A stretch of DNA of 64,000 bases, from the NCBI RefSeq assembly GCF_000934465.1, contig NZ_JXWY01000009.1, positions 1-64,000 on the forward strand, in the 5' to 3' direction. Every line of letters begins with the position of its first letter. The stretch's first letter is position 1. Positions 48,460 through 57,251 of the stretch are shown piece by piece. The notes under the pieces were generated by a model that was given only the letters and a program-made list of their open reading frames with translations, did no database searches and was not told the DNA's origin. A program made the position numbers and the translations under genes. The stretch comes from Staphylococcus microti. GTDB taxonomy: Bacteria > Bacillota > Bacilli > Staphylococcales > Staphylococcaceae.

Positions 48460-49569
48460 TTATGCAATCTCGATCAGTTTTAACACATACGCCACAAGAT
48501 CAACCATTGATTGAATAGCAATACGTTCACTTGTTGTATGAATCGCTTCGTAGCCGACACCTAAAATAACAGTTGGAATGCCAAACTGACTAATAATATT
48601 ACCGTCAGAACCCCCGCCACCAATTGTAGCTTCACCGCTCAGATTGACAGCTTTCGCAGCTGCTTGTGCTTTTTGGTAAACAACCTCATCTTCACGCACT
48701 AAAAAGCCTGGGTAAGACAGTTCTGTCGTTACGTCAGCATGACAGCCAAATGATGCAGCAGTTTCTTTAAAAGTTTGTGCCATATGTTCTGTTTGTGCGT
48801 TAATTTTTGCTTCAGAATGCGAACGTGCTTCCGCCCAAATATGAACGAGATCAGTCACGATATTTGTCGGGCCGCCGCCTTCAAATTTACCGATATTCGC
48901 TGTTGTTTCATCGTCAATTTGTCCTAATTTCATACGACTGATTGCTTTAGCAGCAATATTAATCGCACTTACACCTTGATTTGGTGTGCTTGCATGTGCT
49001 TTTTTACCATGAATGGTTGCGTTAATTAACATTTGATATGGTGCACCAATTGTGAAGTTACCCACTGGGACAGCTGAGTCAATCGCATAGCCGTATGCCG
49101 CATCAATCATATGTTTATCTAATGCTTTTGCACCGACTAAGCCAGACTCTTCACCGACTGTAATAACAAATTGAATTTGACCGTGTGGCAGTTGTTGTTC
49201 TTGAATAATGTGTAGGACTTCCAAAATCGTCGCAAGGCCAGCTTTATCATCTGCACCTAAAATCGTTGTGCCGTCAGAAGTAATAACGCCATCTTGAATG
49301 ATTGGCTTTACGTTTTGCCCAGGTACGACGGTGTCCATATGGCTCGTAAAATAGATTTTTTCTTTCGAAGCATCTGTTGCAGGTAACGTACAAATTAAGT
49401 TATTCGCACCAAAACCTGTTTTGCTTTTAGCCTCATCTTCTTGCACTTGCAAACCGAGTGCCTCAAACTTGTCTTTAAGAATCGGTTGAATTGTCTCTTC
49501 ATGACCTGTCTCCGAATCAATCTGTACAAGTTCTAAAAATGTTTCGACTAAACGTTCTTGGTTTATCAT
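48460..49569 (-). CDS. M20-family PepT-like aminopeptidase
   Basis: 369 residues of the M20/M28 di-zinc peptidase group, close to the peptidase T-like subfamily. Metal sites: SHMDTVVPG (His and Asp), LGADDKAGLA, VGEESGLVGA (catalytic and ligand Glu), and the final ligand His in YEAIHTTSER. The inserted dimerisation domain covers about 180–290. PepT proper is about 410 residues and releases N-terminal residues from tripeptides; the substrate of this shorter relative is uncertain. ATG at 49569 has AAGGGGG upstream. Confidence 0.88.
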   Translation of the reverse strand: MINQERLVETFLELVQIDSETGHEETIQPILKDKFEALGLQVQEDEAKSKTGFGANNLICTLPATDASKEKIYFTSHMDTVVPGQNVKPIIQDGVITSDGTTILGADDKAGLATILEVLHIIQEQQLPHGQIQFVITVGEESGLVGAKALDKHMIDAAYGYAIDSAVPVGNFTIGAPYQMLINATIHGKKAHASTPNQGVSAINIAAKAISRMKLGQIDDETTANIGKFEGGGPTNIVTDLVHIWAEARSHSEAKINAQTEHMAQTFKETAASFGCHADVTTELSYPGFLVREDEVVYQKAQAAAKAVNLSGEATIGGGGSDGNIISQFGIPTVILGVGYEAIHTTSERIAIQSMVDLVAYVLKLIEIA

Positions 49570-49648
49570 GTCAAATCCCCCTTTTTTCATATACTCTTAG
49601 TGTACCGAAATGCGTTGTATTTGCAAAATGAATGCTTTATTTCGCCAC

Positions 49649-49678
49649 TTGTGAATCTTATTTCAATAATGTTATAAT
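49649..49678 (+). promoter_or_regulatory. Candidate sigma-A promoter of the Prli42-like gene
   Basis: TTGTGA (49649–49654), 18-bp spacer, TATAAT (49673–49678), about 54 bp before the start codon. Confidence 0.6.
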
Positions 49679-49731
49679 TTGATTTAATCATGAATTAAAA
49701 AACCATATTTATCAATTGGAGGCATTTTGAC

Positions 49732-49833
49732 GTGCAAGACAAAAAGATAAGAAAAGTATTATTGATTGTCATGTTATTAGCAATTGTAGCATCTCTATTA
49801 CTCACAGGTATTGCACCATTAATGAGTATGTAA
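49732..49833 (+). CDS. prli42: 33-residue membrane peptide of the Prli42 type
   Basis: A small ORF with all the signs of a real gene: consensus-like promoter, GGAGG about 9 nt before a GTG start (49732), a compact product with basic head (VQDKKIRKV, the V read as Met) and one transmembrane helix (LLIVMLLAIVASLLLTGIA), and an efficient terminator 13 bp after the stop. Size, charge pattern and helix fit Prli42, the Listeria miniprotein that anchors the stressosome. Position beside the aromatic-acid exporter and brxB agrees with what I recall of staphylococcal genomes. The assignment is by family resemblance only. Confidence 0.75.
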   Translation: MQDKKIRKVLLIVMLLAIVASLLLTGIAPLMSM

Positions 49834-49845
49834 TAGTCAACAGAC

Positions 49846-49890
49846 AAAAAGGATGTCCACGCAATATATAGTTGTGTGAACATCCTTTTT
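49846..49890. terminator. Bidirectional terminator after the Prli42-like gene and the exporter gene
   Basis: AAAAAGGATGT (49846–49856) with ACATCCTTTTT (49880–49890); an inner CCAC/GTG pairing extends the stem. Confidence 0.9.
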
Positions 49891-49892
49891 GA

Positions 49893-50873
49893 TTAGGTCA
49901 TTTCATGATAGAGCTTTAATGAGCCAAAATTTGATTTAATATTTAAATATTCTTCTGTATCATATAAAATTTGAATAATGCTTGAACGGGTATACAGTTC
50001 ATCATGTGTTTGTGGTAATGGTAAGTCATCAATTTGAAGGCGTATTTCATACAGCAAATGAAGACGCATGGCTGTGTAGTTGTTTTCATTGACGTTGTCT
50101 GCCATTTCTTTGAATAATGTGGCAACCTTGTCGAGTAACACGTCGTCCACCGTAATAAGTTCTAAATTATGATGAATACGCTGTAAAATTTCAACTTGAT
50201 CTTGACGCATATCAAAATAATGATAGTAGCTGTTTTCGTTGCGGACGAAATGGTTTTTGACATCTCTAAACGCAACGGATTTCGCTTGTTGAATCGTGAG
50301 CAACAGTTTGTCAAATGAGAGTTTTGTTTGTTGTATTTCTTGTGTACACATCGTACTGTACGTTTCAAAAATATGACGAATTTGTGCTTCAATATCATTT
50401 TGATAGCTTTCGAGTTCTTTTTCAAAACTTGGCATAATCGTATTCATAATAAAGGCAATTGAAAGCCCGACGATGAGTAACATGATTTCATTTAAAATTA
50501 AGTCTACGTTAATCAAATCGGCATTAAAAAAGTGTAGTAGGATGACGATACTCGTAACAACCCCTTCTTGTGTGTTAAACACGACAGTTAAAGGGATAAA
50601 TAATAGTACGATGAGCCCTAGCACCCATGCATGTTGACCGAGCAGAGGAAAAACGGTGGCACCAAATCCAATTGCGATTAAACACGACACAAAACGGGAT
50701 AATATAGCGTGAACGGAATTCATTTTAGTGTCTTTAATACATAAGACAACTAAAATAGCACTAGATGCATAATTATCCAGTCCTAGAAACTTCGCGATAA
50801 TTACACCTAGTGCCATGCCGACCGCAGTTTTAATCGTTCGCCACCCAATTCGGTATGGATTCAAACGGAACAT
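49893..50873 (-). CDS. Aromatic acid exporter family protein (ArAE_1/DUF939)
   Basis: 326 residues. The N-terminal half has about four transmembrane helices (IIAKFLGLDNYASSAILVVL, LIAIGFGATVFPLLG, VLGLIVLLFIPLTVVF, IMLLIVGLSIAFIMN); the C-terminal half (from about 145) is a helical cytoplasmic domain with long heptad-like stretches. FUSC/ArAE proteins are implicated in efflux of aromatic carboxylates, but the Firmicute YqjA branch has no proven substrate. GGGAG precedes the ATG; 12 bp downstream of brxB on the same strand. Confidence 0.85.
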   Translation of the reverse strand: MFRLNPYRIGWRTIKTAVGMALGVIIAKFLGLDNYASSAILVVLCIKDTKMNSVHAILSRFVSCLIAIGFGATVFPLLGQHAWVLGLIVLLFIPLTVVFNTQEGVVTSIVILLHFFNADLINVDLILNEIMLLIVGLSIAFIMNTIMPSFEKELESYQNDIEAQIRHIFETYSTMCTQEIQQTKLSFDKLLLTIQQAKSVAFRDVKNHFVRNENSYYHYFDMRQDQVEILQRIHHNLELITVDDVLLDKVATLFKEMADNVNENNYTAMRLHLLYEIRLQIDDLPLPQTHDELYTRSSIIQILYDTEEYLNIKSNFGSLKLYHEMT

Positions 50874-50885
50874 ACGGTCAACTCC

Positions 50886-51323
50886 CTACTCTGCGACACA
50901 ATATTTATCGAATAAACGTTGTAATTGTGTAATAACATCCATCGTGTCATGACCTTCGATTTGATGACGTTCAATCATTTCAGTGATTTTACCATCTTTC
51001 ATCAAAGCGAATGAAGGGCTTGATGGCGCATAACCTTCGAAATAATCACGTGCACGTTGTGTCGCTTCTTTATCTTGTCCAGCAAAAACTGTGACTAAAC
51101 GATCTGGCAACACATCATAGTGTAACGCATGTGCTGCAGCAGGTCTTGCCATACCACCTGCACAACCACATACAGAGTTGACCATGACAAGTGTTGTACC
51201 ATCTTGTTTGAACACACTGTCCACTTCTTCTTCTGTCGTTAATTCTTCGTAACCCGCACGTACCATTTCTTCACGCGCTTGTTTTACGACATTATTCATA
51301 TATAAATCAAAACTCATGTCCAT
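50886..51323 (-). CDS. brxB: Bacilliredoxin BrxB
   Basis: Thioredoxin-fold protein of 145 residues (UPF0403/YqiW family) that removes bacillithiol from mixed disulfides on proteins. The active CGC motif is in [14 protein letters not shown] (about residues 53–66), unlike the CxxC of thioredoxins. ATG at 51323 has GGAGG 8 nt upstream; six earlier in-frame codons are not supported. It functions with YpdA and bacillithiol, whose genes are in this same window. 75 bp separate it from bkdB. Confidence 0.95.
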   Translation of the reverse strand: MDMSFDLYMNNVVKQAREEMVRAGYEELTTEEEVDSVFKQDGTTLVMVNSVCGCAGGMARPAAAHALHYDVLPDRLVTVFAGQDKEATQRARDYFEGYAPSSPSFALMKDGKITEMIERHQIEGHDTMDVITQLQRLFDKYCVAE

Positions 51324-51416
51324 CTTATCTACCTCCGTCATTTGGATAGTTCTATTTTACTAAAGGTATGGATGCAATTCAATTTCGAAAGCTTTGAATT
51401 GGTAGAATGCAAATGA

Positions 51417-52697
51417 TTAATAAATAGATGTATTGTCTAAAGTATATTGTTCAATACGCTTTTTAACTTCATTTAAAAATTGCCCTGCTTGTAAACCATC
51501 AAGAATACGATGATCAATCGATAAGCACAGATTAACCATATGGCGTATTGCGAGCATATCATTAATAACTACTGGACGTTTCACAATCGATTCAACTTGT
51601 AAAATCGCCGCTTGAGGATGATTGATGATCCCCATTGAGCTGACAGAGCCGAACGTACCTGTATTATTTACCGTAAACGTACCACCCGACATATCTGCTG
51701 TTGAAAGTTGATTGTTGCGTGCTTTTTGCGCAAGTGCATGAATGTCTTTTACAATCCCTTTAATTGATTTATCATCAGCATTACGAATAACTGGCACAAA
51801 AAGTTTGTCCTCATGTGCAACTGCAATTGACAAGTTAATCTCATCATGCACGATGATTTCATCGCCTTGCCATGAACTGTTTAACATTGGATATTTTTTC
51901 AATGCTTCTGCCACAGCTTTGACGAAAAACGCGAAGTAAGTCAAGTTGTATCCTTCTTGAGATTTGAAAGAAGCTTTATGATGATTACGTGTTGCCACAA
52001 GCTCTGTTGCATCTACTTCTACTTTCATCCATGCGTGCGGAATTTCTTGAACGCTTTGCACCATTTTATTCGCAATTTGTCTACGTACCCCATTCACTGG
52101 AATAGATTGACCGTGATGGCTTGATTGTGCTGATGTATCAGAAACTTGAGTGGATTGAACAGGTTGTGACGCCGAGCTTTCAACTGGCGCTTCTGCTTGT
52201 TGTTGCCCATTTTTTAAGTACAATTCCACATCTTTTTTTGTTACACGTCCTTCAAAGCCAGTACCCGTTACCTGCGCTAAATCAATACCGTTCTCAGACG
52301 CAATACGGAAAACAACAGGTGAATAGCGCCCGTTATTTTTTGGTTGGTTCGTCATTGCTTGTGTATTTGACTGTGGCTGACTATTTGGCGTTGTTTCAGG
52401 CACTGCAACGGTGTCAGGAGGCACTGTATCTCCAGTCACATCAGATGTATCAGCTTGCGATGCTTCGCCCGTGTCTAACGAACAAATCACTGTACCAACA
52501 GCGACGGTATCGCCGGGTTCGACATGTAATGCTGTTATGACACCAGCATATGATGATGGCACTTCTGCCGTTACTTTGTCGGTAATCACTTCACATAGTG
52601 CATCATACTCTTCAACGTGGTCACCTACTTTTACAAGCCATTGCTCAAGTGTCCCTTCATGGACGCTTTCACCCAGTTTAGGCATTTTAATATCCAT
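51417..52697 (-). CDS. bkdB: Branched-chain alpha-keto acid dehydrogenase E2 (lipoamide acyltransferase)
   Basis: Core subunit of the Bkd complex. 426 residues: lipoyl domain (residues 1–75, lipoylated Lys in EVITDKVTAEVPS), a linker rich in Gln, Thr, Ser and Pro, a peripheral subunit-binding domain (SPVVFRIASENGIDLAQVTGTG), a second linker and the catalytic domain ending with the DHRILDG active-site motif. GGGGG precedes ATG 52697. Last gene of the ptb–buk–lpdV–bkdAA–bkdAB–bkdB run. Confidence 0.95.
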   Translation of the reverse strand: MDIKMPKLGESVHEGTLEQWLVKVGDHVEEYDALCEVITDKVTAEVPSSYAGVITALHVEPGDTVAVGTVICSLDTGEASQADTSDVTGDTVPPDTVAVPETTPNSQPQSNTQAMTNQPKNNGRYSPVVFRIASENGIDLAQVTGTGFEGRVTKKDVELYLKNGQQQAEAPVESSASQPVQSTQVSDTSAQSSHHGQSIPVNGVRRQIANKMVQSVQEIPHAWMKVEVDATELVATRNHHKASFKSQEGYNLTYFAFFVKAVAEALKKYPMLNSSWQGDEIIVHDEINLSIAVAHEDKLFVPVIRNADDKSIKGIVKDIHALAQKARNNQLSTADMSGGTFTVNNTGTFGSVSSMGIINHPQAAILQVESIVKRPVVINDMLAIRHMVNLCLSIDHRILDGLQAGQFLNEVKKRIEQYTLDNTSIY

Positions 52698-52710
52698 CGT
52701 TTTATCCCCC

Positions 52711-53694
52711 TTAAAATTCAGCAAGTTCACGCATTTTTGTTTTTATTTTTTCAGGATTAATCATAAATTCATCTTCTAATGGTGGTGAGAAAGGCATGGC
52801 AGGCACATCAGGTCCTGTAAAACGCATGACCGGTGCATCTAAATCGAACAGACAGTTTTCTGCAATAATCGCTGCCACTTCCGACATGACGCTACCTTCC
52901 TTATTATCTTCTGTGACGAGCAAACATTTACCTGTTTGTTTGGCACGGTCGATAATTGTTTCTTTATCTAAAGGATAAACAGTACGTAAATCAACAACCT
53001 CCACACTAATGCCTTCTTCTTGTAATAAGTCTGCTGCTTGAATACAGTAGTTCACAGCGAGTCCATAGCTAAATACTGTAATATCTGTCCCTGCACGTTT
53101 AACATCTGCTTTGCCTAAAGGAACTGTGTAATAACCTTCTGGCACATCCTCTTTTAATAAACGATAGGCTTTTTTATGCTCAAAATATAAAACAGGGTCA
53201 TTTGAAGCAATGGCACTTAATAGCAAGCCTTTCGCATCGTATGGATTCGATGGAATAACGACTGTTAAGCCCGGTGTTGAAGCAAAGACACTTTCAATAC
53301 TTTGAGAGTGATACAACGCACCGTGAATGCCACCGCCAAATGGTGCACGAATTGTTAATGGCACTTGCCAATCATTGTTGGAACGATAGCGCATTTTGGC
53401 TGCTTCACTCATAATTTGATTTGTTGCAGGTAAAATATATTCTGCAAATTGAATTTCTGCAATCGGACGTTTACCCATCATCGCTGCACCAATCGCTGAA
53501 CCAACGATATTTGATTCGGCAAGCGGTGTATCTAACACGCGATACTTACCGTATTTTTCTTGCAAGCCAGCTGTGACGCCAAAGACGCCCCCTTTTTGCC
53601 CGACATCTTCTCCGAGAATAAACGTTTGTGGATCTTGTTCTAACGCGATATTTAATGCATCTTTAATCGCTTCTAAATATGAGATTTTAGGCAT
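52711..53694 (-). CDS. bkdAB: Branched-chain alpha-keto acid dehydrogenase E1 beta
   Basis: 327 residues; beta subunit of the thiamine-dependent E1. Characteristic segments are LGEDVGQKGGVFGVTAGL, FAEYILPATNQI and RAPFGGGIHGALYHSQS, which line the cofactor site at the alpha–beta interface. ATG at 53694 has AGGAGG 8–9 nt upstream and overlaps the bkdAA stop by 8 bp. The open frame continues 77 codons further up across bkdAA, but that part is only antiphase reading of the E1 alpha gene. Confidence 0.96.
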   Translation of the reverse strand: MPKISYLEAIKDALNIALEQDPQTFILGEDVGQKGGVFGVTAGLQEKYGKYRVLDTPLAESNIVGSAIGAAMMGKRPIAEIQFAEYILPATNQIMSEAAKMRYRSNNDWQVPLTIRAPFGGGIHGALYHSQSIESVFASTPGLTVVIPSNPYDAKGLLLSAIASNDPVLYFEHKKAYRLLKEDVPEGYYTVPLGKADVKRAGTDITVFSYGLAVNYCIQAADLLQEEGISVEVVDLRTVYPLDKETIIDRAKQTGKCLLVTEDNKEGSVMSEVAAIIAENCLFDLDAPVMRFTGPDVPAMPFSPPLEDEFMINPEKIKTKMRELAEF

Positions 53695-54685
53695 TAAAAG
53701 GACCTCCTTCTTCATAAACGTGCGTATATGTTTCGCGCACATCAGGATACGGTGCGGCTTCTGCTTGTTTCGTTGCATCATTAACAATTGCTTTGTGTGC
53801 TTGTTCCACTTCATCAAGCCATGCGTCATCAATGATATTGTGTTCGAGTAAATAATCTTTAAATAGCTTATTGCAATCATTCGCTTTGTCTGCCGATTTA
53901 ACATCCGCACTACGATAGCGATCATCGTCGTCTGATGAATGCGCTGTTAAACGTGTACACATCGCTTCAATCAATGTGCCACCTTCTCCATTTAATGCAC
54001 GGGTACGCGCTTCTTTCACCGCTTGGTATACCGCGATAGGATCATTGCCATCGACTGTGACGCCATGCATGCCGTATCCTTTTGCACGATCAGATAGGCG
54101 TTCTGCACCGTATTGTAAGTCTTTCGATACAGAAATAGCGTATTGATTGTTTTCGATAATACAAATAAATGGTAGTTTATGAACACCTACGAAGTTGAGT
54201 CCTTCATGGAAGTCACCTTGGTTTGAACTACCTTCTCCAAGTGTTGACAATGCCACTTGCTGTGTGCCATCCATTTTAAAAGTAAGTGCAGCACCAATCG
54301 CATGTAACAACTGTGTCGCTACCGATGACCCTTGTGACATAATGCCAATTTCTTTTTTACTAAAATGTGAAGGCATTTGCTTACCACCCGAACTAATATC
54401 CTCACGTTTGCCAAAAACGGAATACATCGTTTCTAAAGGTGTCATCCCTAAATAAGTGACAAGTGCTAAGTCACGATAATACGGTGCTGTGACGTCGCCT
54501 TTTTCTAAAGCATACGCCGCACCGACTTGTGTCGCTTCTTGACCTTGACAGCTAATAACAAATGGGATTTTCCCCGCTCTATTTAATAGCCACATACGTT
54601 CATCGATTTTTCTACCTAAGTCCATGCCTTTATATATTGCTTTTAAATCTTCTGTATCTAGTTGTGCACTTTCATAATTAATCAT
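53687..54685 (-). CDS. bkdAA: Branched-chain alpha-keto acid dehydrogenase E1 alpha
   Basis: 332 residues; binds thiamine diphosphate through GEGSSNQGDFHEGLNF…NNQYAIS (the GDG-type…NN motif, with GEG here) and carries the phosphorylation-loop-like HSSDDDDRYR. It decarboxylates branched 2-keto acids from valine, leucine and isoleucine. AGGAGG precedes the ATG. Placed between lpdV and bkdAB; the products prime branched-chain fatty acids, the main membrane lipids of staphylococci. Confidence 0.96.
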   Translation of the reverse strand: MINYESAQLDTEDLKAIYKGMDLGRKIDERMWLLNRAGKIPFVISCQGQEATQVGAAYALEKGDVTAPYYRDLALVTYLGMTPLETMYSVFGKREDISSGGKQMPSHFSKKEIGIMSQGSSVATQLLHAIGAALTFKMDGTQQVALSTLGEGSSNQGDFHEGLNFVGVHKLPFICIIENNQYAISVSKDLQYGAERLSDRAKGYGMHGVTVDGNDPIAVYQAVKEARTRALNGEGGTLIEAMCTRLTAHSSDDDDRYRSADVKSADKANDCNKLFKDYLLEHNIIDDAWLDEVEQAHKAIVNDATKQAEAAPYPDVRETYTHVYEEGGPFNA

Positions 54686-54703
54686 CGTATATCCCTCCTA
54701 ATG

Positions 54704-56122
54704 TTATAGATGAATTGCTTGATTTTCATATTTCAAACCAAGTTCCATTAAAAGTTCAGACATAGATGGATGCGCATGCGTTGCCATTCCTAATTCTAGT
54801 GCAGAACCATTTAAAAATTGAAGCACGCTTAATTCATTAATTTGTTCCGTGACATTTTGTCCAATTAAGTTTGCACCGATAATTGTGCCGTTTGCTTGAT
54901 CTATAACGAGTTCCGCAAAACCTTCTGGTGTATGTGGTGACATAATCATCGCTTTACCATTCATTTGGAAAGCTGCTTTTACAGTTTTAACATCGTATCC
55001 TTGTGCTTTAGCCGTTTCAGCTGAAAGACCGATTGCTGCAACTTCCGGAGTCGTATAAATACATTTTGGCATCATGTTATAGTCTATTGCGATTGGGTTG
55101 TGTTGGAACATATGTTCAACGGCAATGACACCTTCTTTCGCACCAACATGTGCCAATTGTAAATGACCAATTACATCACCTGATGCGTAAATATGTGGTG
55201 CCTTTGTTTGCATAAATTCATTGACTTCAATCGTTTGTTGCGCTGTTACAACGACTTCTGTATTGGACAAACCTAGATCCGAAATATTTGGCCGACGTCC
55301 AATAGCAACAAGTGCCATATCAGTTGTAATCGTTGTGTCTAAGTCGAAAGTAACATTTGTGTCTGACACTGAAATGTTATCATCATTCAGTGCAATACCT
55401 GTATGGAATGTTACACCACGTGCAGACAATGACTTCAGTAATTGTTGGCTTACTGCGTCACTGTTATTTATGCGAATGTTTTCAGCTGCTTCAATCACAT
55501 GCACATCCACACCTACTTGGCTGAAGAAGGATGCAAACTCTAACCCTATCACACCCGCACCGATAATCGTAATGCTGTCTGGCAATGTTGACATCGCTAA
55601 AAGGTCATCGCTTGTAACTACGCGTTGATGGTCAATTTGTAAAAACGGTAGTGTAGCAGGTGATGAGCCCGTCGCAATTAAAACGTAATCATTTGTAAGC
55701 AGCTCTGATTCACCATTATCATATGTAACTGAAACCGTGCCACTTTGTGGAGAAAAAATAGAAGGTCCTAACAAGCGACCTGTTCCGTTAAATACATCTA
55801 TCTTCTTTTGTTTAATAAGCATTTGTAACCCATTATGCATCGTATCTACAATGCGTTGTTTACGTTCTTGTACTTTTGAAAAATTGAAAGAAGGTGTTGA
55901 AGTAGAAATGCCGTAAGCGTCGGCATGTTGAATTAGTTGATAGGTATCAGCTGATTTTAAGAAGGATTTCGTTGGAATGCAACCTTTATGTAGACAAGTA
56001 CCACCGAGTTCGGCTTTTTCTACAATTGCAACTTTTTTTCCGAGTTGTGCGGCGCGAATCGCAGCTGAGTAGCCACTAATGCCACCGCCTAGAACGACTA
56101 AATCGTATTTCTCTTGTGTCAT
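54704..56122 (-). CDS. lpdV: Dihydrolipoyl dehydrogenase, Bkd E3
   Basis: 472-residue flavoprotein that reoxidises the lipoyl arm of BkdB. FAD site GGGISGYSAA, redox-active disulfide in GGTCLHKGCIPTKS, NAD site GAGVIGLEFASFF, and the C-terminal HAHPSMSELL with the catalytic His–Glu pair. A second lpd for pyruvate dehydrogenase is expected elsewhere; this copy is dedicated to Bkd by its operon position. Confidence 0.95.
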   Translation of the reverse strand: MTQEKYDLVVLGGGISGYSAAIRAAQLGKKVAIVEKAELGGTCLHKGCIPTKSFLKSADTYQLIQHADAYGISTSTPSFNFSKVQERKQRIVDTMHNGLQMLIKQKKIDVFNGTGRLLGPSIFSPQSGTVSVTYDNGESELLTNDYVLIATGSSPATLPFLQIDHQRVVTSDDLLAMSTLPDSITIIGAGVIGLEFASFFSQVGVDVHVIEAAENIRINNSDAVSQQLLKSLSARGVTFHTGIALNDDNISVSDTNVTFDLDTTITTDMALVAIGRRPNISDLGLSNTEVVVTAQQTIEVNEFMQTKAPHIYASGDVIGHLQLAHVGAKEGVIAVEHMFQHNPIAIDYNMMPKCIYTTPEVAAIGLSAETAKAQGYDVKTVKAAFQMNGKAMIMSPHTPEGFAELVIDQANGTIIGANLIGQNVTEQINELSVLQFLNGSALELGMATHAHPSMSELLMELGLKYENQAIHL

Positions 56123-56134
56123 AATCAGTCTCCC

Positions 56135-57193
56135 CTAACAATATGTATGAACTGGAATTTTACGATGATACGCATGATAGGCTTGCTCGGCAAGTGTTAC
56201 CATTTCGTATTCGCCGGCATATACGCGTATTGGTGCAATCCATTCAACATATTCTTTGATGTGCGTAACAAATAAATCACTATAACTTAACCCACCCGTG
56301 AAAAGAATTTGATCAACCTGTCCTTGTAAAACGGCCGCACGTGCAGCAATTGTTTTCGCAATTTGAATGACCAATGCATCAATTAATTGTGTAATGGTAG
56401 GGTTTGTTTCATATTGTGACATGATTTCTTTAAAATCTGTTGTGCCAGTATAAGCTTTAATACCAGTATGACGTGATAAATGATCTTTCATTTCTGCAAT
56501 AGAATAATTGTGCTGTTGTGCAAATTGTAATAACAAATCATTCGGCACGCTACCCGCACGTGTGAGCGCCATAGGACCTTCACCATACAATGCTTCATTG
56601 ACATCTACCACTCGGCCTTGACGGTGTGCTGCAATACTAATGCCGCCACCCATGTGGACAACAATCACATTGACGTTTTCATAAGTTTGATGCATATCTT
56701 GTGCATAGCGCCTCGCTACCGCCTTATGATTGAGTGCATGAAAAATACTTTTCCGTGCAACATTTGGAATACCTGTATAACGCACTTCGTCTAGTAGTTC
56801 ATCGACCACAACAGGATCCGTTGTATACACCGGTATATCATATGCTTTACTCAATTGGTAACCAATCATACCACTTAAATTCGAGGCATGTAGACCATAG
56901 TGACCGCTTGCTAAGTCCGCATACATGTCATCATTAACGAAGTATGTGCCACCAATGATTGGCTTCAATAAGCCACCACGACAAGCAATTGCATCTATTG
57001 TAGTGAGTTGAATTTGTTGCGCTTCGAGTGTTTGTTCGATGAGACTTTGACGCAGTGGTGCTTGTTCAGATAACGACTGTGCTGTCAGTGACATGTCGTG
57101 CATTAAATTGACTTCAAAAGTACAAACATTGTCATGATAAACAGCAATTTTACTAGATGTACTTCCTAAATTAAGCACTAAAATCTTTGTCAT
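56135..57193 (-). CDS. buk: Butyrate kinase
   Basis: 352-residue acyl kinase of the acetate-kinase/ASKHA fold that interconverts butyryl- or branched acyl-phosphate and the free acid plus ATP. NLGSTSSKIAVY opens the ATP-binding domain; HMGGGISIAAHRQGRVVDVNEALYGEGP and LFTGGLSYSDLF are family motifs. It lies 12 bp before lpdV. With Ptb it can turn isobutyryl-, isovaleryl- and 2-methylbutyryl-CoA into acids with ATP gain, as in B. subtilis and enterococci. Confidence 0.94.
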   Translation of the reverse strand: MTKILVLNLGSTSSKIAVYHDNVCTFEVNLMHDMSLTAQSLSEQAPLRQSLIEQTLEAQQIQLTTIDAIACRGGLLKPIIGGTYFVNDDMYADLASGHYGLHASNLSGMIGYQLSKAYDIPVYTTDPVVVDELLDEVRYTGIPNVARKSIFHALNHKAVARRYAQDMHQTYENVNVIVVHMGGGISIAAHRQGRVVDVNEALYGEGPMALTRAGSVPNDLLLQFAQQHNYSIAEMKDHLSRHTGIKAYTGTTDFKEIMSQYETNPTITQLIDALVIQIAKTIAARAAVLQGQVDQILFTGGLSYSDLFVTHIKEYVEWIAPIRVYAGEYEMVTLAEQAYHAYHRKIPVHTYC

Positions 57194-57251
57194 CGTCTCA
57201 CCTACTTTTAATAGTTTACATCTCGATTGGTTAAGTATACGTCTTTGAAAA

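Noticed and set aside
49649-49670. Rex operator in the Prli42-like promoter (TTGTGAA…TTCAATAA)
   Set aside because: The spacing between half sites is 6 instead of 4 and the second half site is degenerate.
52121-52540. 139-codon ORF antisense to bkdB
   Set aside because: It covers the Gln/Thr/Ser-rich linker of bkdB, whose codons avoid stops on the other strand.
53695-53925. 77-codon N-terminal extension of the bkdAB frame
   Set aside because: It overlaps the bkdAA coding region in another frame, is unlike E1 beta, and a strong ribosome site fits ATG 53694.
55221-55628. 135-codon ORF antisense to lpdV
   Set aside because: Shadow of the conserved flavoprotein gene; no start signals.
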